From the NCBI GenBank assembly GCA_029219125.1, contig JAQXSU010000274.1, forward strand, positions 1 to 19,870: DNA of 19,870 nt, in the 5' to 3' direction. Origin of the DNA: Bacillota bacterium. GTDB lineage: Bacteria; Bacillota; Clostridia; Peptostreptococcales; Anaerovoracaceae. Below the pieces are notes generated by a model, which did not search any database, was not told the DNA's origin, and was given only the letters and a program-made list of their open reading frames with translations. Each line of letters starts with the position of its first letter. Positions within the stretch are counted from its first letter, which is position 1. A program made the translations under genes and the position numbers. This document shows, piece after piece, positions 12,926-19,870 of the stretch.

Positions 12926-15406
12926 TTATTTAACTACGATGTTCAACAGCCGGTTCGGTACTGCAATTACCTTCACGACCGTCTTTCCTTCCAACAATGC
13001 CTGGACTTTTTCATTTTCCATAGCTATCTTTTCTAATTGTTCTTTGGTCAAGTTGCTTTCTACCATCAACTTCTCTTTCAGCTTACCGTTTACCTGTACG
13101 ACGATTTCAATTTCGTCTTTTACAAGTGCATCTTCATCATATTCCGGCCATGCCACGGTAGTCAGGGAACCTTTCTGTCCCATATGTTCCCACATTTCTT
13201 CACAGATATGCGGGGTGAACGGAGATAAAATGATAATCAGCTCTTTCACCGCCTTGCCGAAGAGTCCCGGATTCACATCGGTACCTTCTTTATAGCGGTA
13301 CATTTCATTTACCAGCTCCATAATAGAACTGATTGCAGTATTGAAGCTGAAACGTCCTCCTACATCCTCACTGACCTTCTTAATGGCAGTGTTCAGCATG
13401 TAATTTAAGGACTTGTCAGCAGCAGTCTTCACCTCGAAGCAAGCCGGAACGTCCGGATACTTTTCCTTGAATTCATAAACCAGACGGTATACACGGTTCA
13501 GGAAACGATAGCTTCCTTCCACACCGGCATCCGACCAGTCCAGTTCTCTTTCCGGCGGTGCTGCAAACAGAATAAACAATCTGGCAGTATCAGCTCCGTA
13601 CTTGTTGATGATTTCTTCCGGGCTGACGACGTTGCCCAAAGATTTACTCATTTTTTTGCCGTCTTTATTAACCATGCCCTGAGTCAGCAGGTTCTGGAAC
13701 GGTTCCTCACAGGATACCAGTCCCATATCGTAGAGCGCCATCATGAAGAATCTGGAATACATCAGGTGCAGAATCGCATGCTCCACACCGCCGATGTACT
13801 GATCCACACCGTTTTCTCCGAACCAGTAGCTTACTTTGGAGAAGTCAAACGGTGCTTCACTGTTCTTCGGATCGCAGTAGCGCAGGAAATACCAGGAGGA
13901 ATCCAGGAAGGTGTCCATGGTGTCCATTTCTCTTCTTGCCGGTTTGCCGCATTTCGGGCAGACAGCCTGAGCAAAAACCTTGGATGTGGTCAGCGGGGAT
14001 TCTCCCTTACCGGTAAATTCCACATCTGTCGGCAGAAGAACCGGCAGGTTCTCTTCCTTTTCAGGAACCCATCCGCAATCTTCACAGTAAACCATCGGGA
14101 TTGGGCAGCCCCAGTACCTCTGTCTGGAAATGAGCCAGTCACGCAGTCTGTAGTTGATGGTTTTCTTACCGATGCCCTTTTCCTCCAGGTAAGCGGCGAC
14201 TTTTTCGATGGCATCACGGTTATTCAGGCCATTGAATTCCCCGGAGTTGATCATGGTCCCTTCTGCGACGAAAGCTTCCTTCAGGTTATAAAGGTCAATT
14301 TCCGGATTCTGCGGATCCACTACCGGAATGATTTCCAGGTTGAATTTCTTCGCGAAATCAAAGTCTCTCTGGTCATGGGCAGGCACTGCCATAATGGCAC
14401 CTGTACCGTAATCCATCAGTACATAGTCAGAAATGAAAATAGGTACTTCCTTTCCATTGAGCGGGTTGATGGCGTATCTTCCGATGAATACACCGGTTTT
14501 TTCATTGGTGGTTGAGGTTCTCTCAATCTCACTCATGTGCTGTACCTTATCCAGGTAGTCCTTCACAGGCTGTTCATATTCGGTTCCCTCTACCAGACTC
14601 ATGACATACGGATGCTCCGGTGCCATAACCATGTAGGTCACGCCGAACAGCGTATCACAGCGAGTGGTAAAGATCTTCATTTTCCGATCGTCGTCCTTGA
14701 TGGCAAAATCCACTTCCGCACCGGTGGACCGTCCGATCCAGTTTCTCTGCATGGTTTTTACCTTATTCGGCCAGCCATCCAGCTTATCCAGGTTATCCAG
14801 CAGACGATCTGCATAGTCGGTGATCTTCAGATACCACTGAGAGAGATTCTTCTTGCCAACCGGAGATTTGCAGCGTTCACAGCAGCCGTCTACCACCTGT
14901 TCATTGGCCAGAACGGTCTGACAGCTCGGACACCAGTTTACCGGATTCTCTTTCTTGTAAGCCAGCCCCCGGTTATAGAACTGAATGAAAATCCACTGCA
15001 TCCATTTATAGTAATCCTCATGGCAGGTGGCAACCTCTCTGTCCCAGTCATAGGAAAGACCCAGCTGCTTCAGCTGGTTTCTCATTTCAGAAATGTTATC
15101 CCAGGTCCATGTGCTCGGATGGATTCCGTGTTTGATCGCTGCATTTTCAGCAGGAAGGCCGAAAGAGTCCCATCCCATCGGATGCAGTACATTGTAGCCA
15201 TCCATTTTCTTGAATCTGGCAACAACATCACCAATGGAATAGTTTCTCACATGTCCCATATGCAGTTTGCCGGATGGATACGGGAACATTTCCAGACAGT
15301 AGTACTTCTCCTTGGAGTCATCTTCCACTGTTTTGAAGCACTGGTTCTCTTCCCAGTATTTCTGCCATTTCTGCTCAATTTCCTTAAAGTTATACTTCTC
15401 GTTCAT
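12926..15406 (-). CDS. leuS: Leucyl-tRNA synthetase
   Basis: LeuRS charges tRNA-Leu with leucine. The 826 residues are a usual bacterial length. The class I HIGH motif appears as PYPSGKLHMGHVRNY (42-56) and KMSKS at 585-589. A zinc-type Cys cluster lies at 159, 162, 175/176 and 179. The CP1 editing domain (about 225-420) contains TTRCDTLFGVTYMV and GTGAIMAVPAHDQRD. The C-terminal anticodon-binding region ends with the IVVQVNGKLKEKL domain. The ATG at 15404-15406 is 7 bases after the rsfS stop, with GGAGG inside the end of rsfS. I see no T-box leader, which fits its place inside an operon. Confidence 0.98.
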   Translation of the reverse strand: MNEKYNFKEIEQKWQKYWEENQCFKTVEDDSKEKYYCLEMFPYPSGKLHMGHVRNYSIGDVVARFKKMDGYNVLHPMGWDSFGLPAENAAIKHGIHPSTWTWDNISEMRNQLKQLGLSYDWDREVATCHEDYYKWMQWIFIQFYNRGLAYKKENPVNWCPSCQTVLANEQVVDGCCERCKSPVGKKNLSQWYLKITDYADRLLDNLDKLDGWPNKVKTMQRNWIGRSTGAEVDFAIKDDDRKMKIFTTRCDTLFGVTYMVMAPEHPYVMSLVEGTEYEQPVKDYLDKVQHMSEIERTSTTNEKTGVFIGRYAINPLNGKEVPIFISDYVLMDYGTGAIMAVPAHDQRDFDFAKKFNLEIIPVVDPQNPEIDLYNLKEAFVAEGTMINSGEFNGLNNRDAIEKVAAYLEEKGIGKKTINYRLRDWLISRQRYWGCPIPMVYCEDCGWVPEKEENLPVLLPTDVEFTGKGESPLTTSKVFAQAVCPKCGKPARREMDTMDTFLDSSWYFLRYCDPKNSEAPFDFSKVSYWFGENGVDQYIGGVEHAILHLMYSRFFMMALYDMGLVSCEEPFQNLLTQGMVNKDGKKMSKSLGNVVSPEEIINKYGADTARLFILFAAPPERELDWSDAGVEGSYRFLNRVYRLVYEFKEKYPDVPACFEVKTAADKSLNYMLNTAIKKVSEDVGGRFSFNTAISSIMELVNEMYRYKEGTDVNPGLFGKAVKELIIILSPFTPHICEEMWEHMGQKGSLTTVAWPEYDEDALVKDEIEIVVQVNGKLKEKLMVESNLTKEQLEKIAMENEKVQALLEGKTVVKVIAVPNRLLNIVVK

Positions 15407-15413
15407 TTTATGT

Positions 15414-15758
15414 CTAATCCTCCACTTCGATGAATTGGCAATCTCCCCATACTTTTTCGATATTGTAACGTTCTCTCATTTCTCTGGTAAAAACATTAAC
15501 GATGATATCTCCGAAATCCATCAGAATCCATCCGGAGCCGTGACGTCCCTCAACAGATTTGACGAACAGATTTTGCTTGGCGAAAGCATCTTCCACATCA
15601 TCCGTCAGGCTCTGAACCTGACGTTCAGAATTACCGGAGCAAATGACGAAATAGTCAGCAAAAGAGGCTTTTTCCTGAATATCAATGATTACAATATCCT
15701 GGGCCTTTTTCTCGGCTAAAACATTTCCTGCCAGCAATGCATATTCTTTGTTGGTCAT
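15414..15758 (-). CDS. rsfS: Ribosomal silencing factor RsfS
   Basis: RsfS binds ribosomal protein uL14 and blocks subunit joining, lowering translation in starved cells. The 114-residue product shows the family stretches KKAQDIVIIDIQEKASFADYFVICSGNS (15-42), VEGRHGSGWILMDFGDIIVNVF and the ending RYNIEKVWGD. Its ATG overlaps the yqeK stop as ATGA (15755-15758), so it is translationally coupled to yqeK. The nadD-yqeK-rsfS order is widespread in Firmicutes. Confidence 0.96.
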   Translation of the reverse strand: MTNKEYALLAGNVLAEKKAQDIVIIDIQEKASFADYFVICSGNSERQVQSLTDDVEDAFAKQNLFVKSVEGRHGSGWILMDFGDIIVNVFTREMRERYNIEKVWGDCQFIEVED

Positions 15759-16372
15759 ATAATTTCTCCTTTTTCATTTATCAGCTTCTCAAAATATTCT
15801 TTTGCATTTATTGTATCTTCGTCGAGATACTTGTTTTCACCCCGCACATAGGTAATGGTGTTCGTCAGAGACTGCAGACAAGCAAGATCAATATCTGTTT
15901 CCGCAGACTTGCGCAATTCATCCACCCCGGGATAATTACGATTGGGCTCGATCGCATCTGCAATATAAATGATTTTTTCGAGAAGAGACATCCCCGGACG
16001 GCCCGTTGTATGAAAACTTACTGCGTTCAGCAAATCATCATCCGTGATTCCATATTCCCGCATCATCACTGCAGCAGCAATTTTTCCATGGGCAAGATTT
16101 GCGTTATTTTTATATCGTTTTTCATCCAGACCCAGATGCTTCACATAATAATTGAGAATATCTGTGGAAACTCCCCGGTACATGTCGTGAAACAGCGCAG
16201 CAAGTTCTGATTTCTGCTTCAGAATCTCATCAGAGGACCCGTACTTTTCTGCAAGCTTTATCGCGGTCTGACGTACGCCTTCTGTATGAATTTTTCTCTT
16301 TTCGCTTGCATTCTTTTCGATATATGCTGCAATAGATTCCTTCAGGGAATCATACATAGAGCTTGTGTTCAT
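15755..16372 (-). CDS. yqeK: HD-domain protein YqeK (probable Ap4A hydrolase)
   Basis: YqeK proteins are HD-superfamily phosphohydrolases; family members hydrolyse diadenosine tetraphosphate symmetrically. The chosen start gives 205 residues with IHTEGVRQTAIKLAEKYG (28-45), the HD pair His62-Asp63 in LAALFHDMYRG, His95 (ANLAHGKIAA) and IADAIEPNR. The frame is open 34 codons further up, deep inside nadD. The ATG at 16370-16372, with AAAGG about 8 bases upstream, gives the family's usual length and a 23-bp overlap with nadD. A later ATG (16355-16357) lacks a ribosome binding site. Confidence 0.93.
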   Translation of the reverse strand: MNTSSMYDSLKESIAAYIEKNASEKRKIHTEGVRQTAIKLAEKYGSSDEILKQKSELAALFHDMYRGVSTDILNYYVKHLGLDEKRYKNNANLAHGKIAAAVMMREYGITDDDLLNAVSFHTTGRPGMSLLEKIIYIADAIEPNRNYPGVDELRKSAETDIDLACLQSLTNTITYVRGENKYLDEDTINAKEYFEKLINEKGEII

Positions 16373-16958
16373 GGATATACCTTTCCACGCTTTCGGGCAC
16401 CAGTCCCTCAATGGGCAGATCCCGGCTGCGTCTCGCTTTGATTTTCGTCGAGGAAATATCCGGCATTTCCGCATGGAGCTGGATTACTTCAGTATGATAC
16501 CGCTCCTTATAGTACTGTATCTTTTTCTCCAGCTCTTTTTCTTTATAACCTGGCCGCACGCTGACAATAAAGCTGTAGTGCCCAAGCAGTTCCTGTCCTT
16601 TACGCCAGTATTCAATTTCAAGGAACGCATCTGTCCCGGTAATGAAATACAGTTTACTGTCAGGATAAACGGACTCCAGCCAGGCCAGTGTATCATAGGT
16701 ATAGGAGATCTCCGTCTGAGTCATCTCATAATCGGAGACCTCCGCTTTTTCTGTATCTCCAAAAGCAAGCCTGCACATTTCCATCCGATGTTGGTCTTCT
16801 GCAAATTCTCTGCCCTGCTTAAAAGGCTGCACATGAGCAGGCATCACAACGAGCCGGGACAGTTCCCCTTCCTGCAGAGCCGCTTGTCCCAACGCTACAT
16901 GACCGTTGTGGACCGGATCAAAACTTCCGCCAAGTATCCCGATGCGTTTCTTTTCCAT
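16350..16958 (-). CDS. nadD: Nicotinate-nucleotide adenylyltransferase
   Basis: NadD transfers AMP from ATP to nicotinate mononucleotide, the last but one step of NAD synthesis. The 202-residue product carries the nucleotidyltransferase motif GILGGSFDPVHNGHVALG (7-24), a central FITGTDAF and the C-terminal ISSTKIKARR. AAGGAG stands 11 bases before the ATG, rather far. The gene begins 40 bases after aspS and overlaps yqeK. Confidence 0.97.
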   Translation of the reverse strand: MEKKRIGILGGSFDPVHNGHVALGQAALQEGELSRLVVMPAHVQPFKQGREFAEDQHRMEMCRLAFGDTEKAEVSDYEMTQTEISYTYDTLAWLESVYPDSKLYFITGTDAFLEIEYWRKGQELLGHYSFIVSVRPGYKEKELEKKIQYYKERYHTEVIQLHAEMPDISSTKIKARRSRDLPIEGLVPESVERYIHEHKLYV

Positions 16959-16998
16959 AAAGCGCCGGCTCTCCTTTCCAGTCTGATCCTGATCGGTA

Positions 16999-18762
16999 TT
17001 ATAACGTACTGATTCCCAGTTCCTTCAGCTGGTCTTCTGCCACCGGAGACGGTGCGTTTGAAACCAGACACTGTGCGTTCTGATTCTTCGGGAAAGCAAT
17101 CACTTCACGAATGGAAGACTCCCCTGCCAGCAGCATTACCAGACGGTCCAGACCATAAGCCAGACCACCATGAGGAGGTACGCCATATTTAAAGGCTTCA
17201 ATGAGGAAGCCGAACTTTTCATCACATTCTTCTTTCGTAAGTCCCAAAACTTCAAATATCTTCGCCTGAAGATCCTTGTCGTGGATTCGGATGGAACCGC
17301 CGCCCAGTTCCACACCGTTCAGAACGATATCGTATGCTTCCGCTTTCACAGCAGTCGGATCGGTATCAAGCAACGGAACCTGATCCAGCTTCGGCTGTGT
17401 AAACGGATGATGCATTGCTTTCAGTTCACCGGTTTCATCGTCCTTTTCGAACATTGGGAAATCCACTACCCAAAGCAGTTTGAAATCCTTATCGTTCAGC
17501 AGGCCAAGGCGTCGTGCGATTTCTCTTCGCAGGAAACCGAGGGAATCAAAGACAACCTTCTTTTTATCAGAAACGATAAAAATCAGATCACCAGGTTTCG
17601 CTTCAAACTCTGCAGCATATGCGGCCAGCTCTCCCTGAGTAAAGAATTTATTTACAGAAGAGTTGATTTCTCCTTCTCCGACTTTCATCCAAACCATGCC
17701 TTTTGCACCGTAATCCTTTACGGCTGCGGTCAGCTTATCGATTTCCTTGCGGCTGAACTGATCCGCTCCTCCGTCGATGCAGATGCCGCGGACATCTCCG
17801 CCGGCTTCCAGTGCGTCAGTAAACACTTTAAAGCCGCAGCCCTGTGCCAGATGATTCAGACAATGCAGTTCGAAACCAAACCGAAGGTCCGGTTTATCGG
17901 AACCGTAACGCTCCATGGCTTCATCCCAGGTGAGACGCGGCAGCGGAAGCTGAATATCCACACCCATGAGATCATGGAACAGCTTCTGCAGGAAACCTTC
18001 CTGCACAGCCATAACATCGTCGGCCTCCACGAAGGACATTTCCAGATCGATCTGTGTGAATTCCGGCTGGCGGTCAGCACGAAGGTCTTCATCACGGAAG
18101 CACTTTACAATCTGCATGTAGCGGTCAGTACCGCTGACCATGAGCAGCTGCTTGAACAACTGAGGCGACTGAGGCAGAGCATAGAATTCACCCGGATGCA
18201 CACGGCTCGGAACCAGATAGTCCCGGGCACCCTCCGGCGTAGACTTGATCAGCATCGGTGTTTCCACCTCAGTGAAACCACAGCTGTCAAAATAGTCTCT
18301 TGTCAGCTTGGTGACCTGGTGGCGGAATGTGAGATTTCTCTGCATTTTCGGCTTTCTCAGGTCCAGATACCGATACTTCAGACGCAGCGTATCGTCCACG
18401 TTGTCATCATCCTTAATGTAGATCGGCGGTGTATCTGCCTGGGAATAGATCACCAGATCTGTAGCGAAAACTTCGATCTCCCCGGTCGGGATATTCATGT
18501 TTTTTGCACTTCTCTCTTTTACAGTTCCCTTTACGCCGATGACATATTCACTTCTGACGGAATCCGCCTTCTGGAAGATATCCTGCGGGATGGTATCGTC
18601 GAAAGTAACCTGAACGATACCGGTCTTATCTCTCAGATCGATAAAGATCAGACCTCCAAGATTTCTTCTTTTGGCGACCCAGCCGTTTAAGACCACTTCC
18701 TGATCCACATTGCTGATATTTAAAGTGCCGCACATGGATGTGCGCTTGAATAATTCACTCAT
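16999..18762 (-). CDS. aspS: Aspartyl-tRNA synthetase
   Basis: This is a bacterial-type class II AspRS of 587 residues. It has an N-terminal OB fold for the anticodon (about 1-105), motif 2 as FRDEDLRADRQPEFTQID (222-239), the GAD insertion domain (about 290-420) and motif 3 GLDRLVMLL (537-545). In the anticodon-binding fold the stretch is RRNLGG, with Leu35 where non-discriminating bacterial enzymes usually have His (RRDHGG). This hints at a discriminating enzyme, though not decisively. The ATG follows AGGAG with a 7-base gap and lies 23 bases after hisS, a pairing common in Firmicutes. Confidence 0.98.
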   Translation of the reverse strand: MSELFKRTSMCGTLNISNVDQEVVLNGWVAKRRNLGGLIFIDLRDKTGIVQVTFDDTIPQDIFQKADSVRSEYVIGVKGTVKERSAKNMNIPTGEIEVFATDLVIYSQADTPPIYIKDDDNVDDTLRLKYRYLDLRKPKMQRNLTFRHQVTKLTRDYFDSCGFTEVETPMLIKSTPEGARDYLVPSRVHPGEFYALPQSPQLFKQLLMVSGTDRYMQIVKCFRDEDLRADRQPEFTQIDLEMSFVEADDVMAVQEGFLQKLFHDLMGVDIQLPLPRLTWDEAMERYGSDKPDLRFGFELHCLNHLAQGCGFKVFTDALEAGGDVRGICIDGGADQFSRKEIDKLTAAVKDYGAKGMVWMKVGEGEINSSVNKFFTQGELAAYAAEFEAKPGDLIFIVSDKKKVVFDSLGFLRREIARRLGLLNDKDFKLLWVVDFPMFEKDDETGELKAMHHPFTQPKLDQVPLLDTDPTAVKAEAYDIVLNGVELGGGSIRIHDKDLQAKIFEVLGLTKEECDEKFGFLIEAFKYGVPPHGGLAYGLDRLVMLLAGESSIREVIAFPKNQNAQCLVSNAPSPVAEDQLKELGISTL

Positions 18763-18785
18763 TTTATACTCCTGTATATTGCGTT

Positions 18786-19870
18786 TTATTTCTTAATAAA
18801 ATCAAACAGATCTTCAAAGTTCACCAGCTGCTGCTCAGAAGTTGCCATGTCTTTCACAGTAGCAGCGCCCTCCGTCAGTTCATTATCGCCGATCACAACG
18901 GTATATCTGGCATCCAGCCGGTTTGCATATTTAAACTGGTTCTTGATGTTTCTTGCCAGAGTATCCATCTCTGCAGCAATTCCTTTTCCGCGCAGTTCAT
19001 GACAGAGTTTCAGGCCAAAGGCTTTTGCAGCATCGCCCATAACTGCGATAAATACATCCACCTGACCTTCCTGCGGGAACTGGGCATCATTGGCTTCCAT
19101 CAGCATAATGAGACGTTCAATGCCAAGACCGAAGCCAACACCCGGAATCGGAGGTCCTCCGACCTCTTCCACCAGATGATCATAACGGCCTCCGCCGCAG
19201 ACTGTGCCCTGCGCACCGATTTTCGTGGTTACGAATTCAAATGCCGTCTTGGTATAGTAATCCAGCCCTCTTACGATGCCGGGATCCACAACGAACGGGA
19301 TTTCCATTGCTTTCAGATTATTCTGCAGATCTTCGAATGCCTGACGGCAGTCATCACAAAGGTAATCGATCATCATCGGCGCACCCTTCACCAGATCCTG
19401 GCAGATTGGAGACTTGCAGTCCAAAATACGCATCGGGTTCTTATCAAAACGTGTCTTGCAGGTATCGCATAACTCGTCATACTTCGGTGTCAGGAAGCTT
19501 CTCAGTGCCTCTCTGTGCTTTCTTCTGCAGTCAGGGCAGCCCACACTGTTGATGCGGAGTTCGATTTCCGTAATTCCGAGACTGGTAAGAAAGTCGTATC
19601 CGAGGCTGATAACTTCTGCATCTGCCATCATGTTCGGCGTGCCGAAGACTTCGATGCCAAACTGGTGGAACTGACGCAGACGGCCTGATTGCGGTTTTTC
19701 ATACCGGAAGCACGGTGTGATATAGTAATACTTGGAAGGCTGTACCTCCGCATACAGCTTATGTTCGATAAAAGCACGCACTGCAGGGGAAGTACCTTCC
19801 GGTTTCAGGGTGATGCTGCGGTTGCCGTGGTCGTTAAATGTATACATTTCCTTCTGTACCACATCCGTCG
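18786..19870 (-). CDS. hisS: Histidyl-tRNA synthetase, 5' end outside window
   Basis: Class II HisRS, read in frame to the window edge. The first visible residues (TDVVQKEMYTF) belong to the N-terminal catalytic region, so roughly 60 residues are missing. The GTG at 19860-19862 is an internal Val codon, not a start. The visible part includes ITLKPEGTSPAVRA, motif 2 RYEKPQSGRLRQFHQFGIE, the Cys-containing insertion VGCPDCRRKH with CDTCK, the histidine motif RGLDYYTKTAFEF, motif 3 GVGFGLGIERL and the C-terminal anticodon domain (about the last 90 residues). It leads the aspS gene in this window. Confidence 0.97.
   Translation of the reverse strand, partial: TDVVQKEMYTFNDHGNRSITLKPEGTSPAVRAFIEHKLYAEVQPSKYYYITPCFRYEKPQSGRLRQFHQFGIEVFGTPNMMADAEVISLGYDFLTSLGITEIELRINSVGCPDCRRKHREALRSFLTPKYDELCDTCKTRFDKNPMRILDCKSPICQDLVKGAPMMIDYLCDDCRQAFEDLQNNLKAMEIPFVVDPGIVRGLDYYTKTAFEFVTTKIGAQGTVCGGGRYDHLVEEVGGPPIPGVGFGLGIERLIMLMEANDAQFPQEGQVDVFIAVMGDAAKAFGLKLCHELRGKGIAAEMDTLARNIKNQFKYANRLDARYTVVIGDNELTEGAATVKDMATSEQQLVNFEDLFDFIKK

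Noticed and set aside
16373..16474. Longer yqeK start, 34 codons upstream
   Set aside because: It overlaps the conserved C-terminal region of nadD; the chosen start has a ribosome binding site and gives the usual size.
17170..18690. A 506-codon open frame on the plus strand
   Set aside because: It is the exact antisense of aspS, has no family-like motifs and no ribosome binding site. It arises from the codon bias of aspS.
18763..18785. T-box or other leader before aspS
   Set aside because: Only 23 bases separate hisS and aspS, enough for a ribosome binding site alone; any T-box would lie upstream of hisS, outside the window.

Overview
The window looks like a chromosomal segment of an endospore-forming Firmicute of the class Clostridia. 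It has a complete spoIIIA operon (AA to AH), a Clostridia/Bacillus-style housekeeping gene order, strong AGGAGG-type ribosome binding sites and roughly half G+C. Every gene I can support lies on the minus strand, so transcription runs from high to low coordinates. I see no mobile element, CRISPR array, rRNA or tRNA.

In direction of transcription: (1) Translation and NAD block, 19870 to 12926: hisS (5' end outside the window), aspS, nadD, yqeK, rsfS, leuS. nadD-yqeK-rsfS are packed with 23-bp and 4-bp overlaps. (2) RNA decay pair, 12858 to 10807: RNase J and a YlbF-family protein. (3) efp, 10725 to 10165, with its own extended -10 promoter and a hairpin behind it. (4) Envelope and tRNA wobble-modification cluster, 10078 to 4810: mltG, trmR and a U32 peptidase-like trhP (the equivalent of B. 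subtilis yrrL-yrrM-yrrO), then a CNNM/CorC-like protein with an eroded membrane domain and a DUF4003 protein whose start overlaps the preceding gene by 50 bp. (5) An intergenic stretch, 4809 to 4356, carrying a 22-residue lipoprotein-signal-like peptide gene with its own promoter, ribosome binding site and terminators. (6) spoIIIA operon, 4355 to 94, behind a sigma-E-like promoter. (7) A strong sigma-A-type promoter and the first codons of the next gene at the left edge.

The spoIIIA operon encodes the mother-cell half of the feeding channel between mother cell and forespore. Here it is unusually reduced. SpoIIIAF is only 58 residues (two membrane helices, no soluble domain), SpoIIIAG lacks the insertion that builds the beta-triangle in B. 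subtilis, and SpoIIIAE has no N-terminal signal peptide. SpoIIIAF is a short ORF that is easy to miss; it is fixed by an ATGA overlap with spoIIIAE.

The most novel candidate is the tiny peptide gene at 4608-4676. It has all the parts of an independent gene. Its product could be a minimal lipopeptide or pheromone precursor, a type I toxin-like membrane peptide, or a small sporulation-related membrane peptide; the sequence alone does not decide between these.
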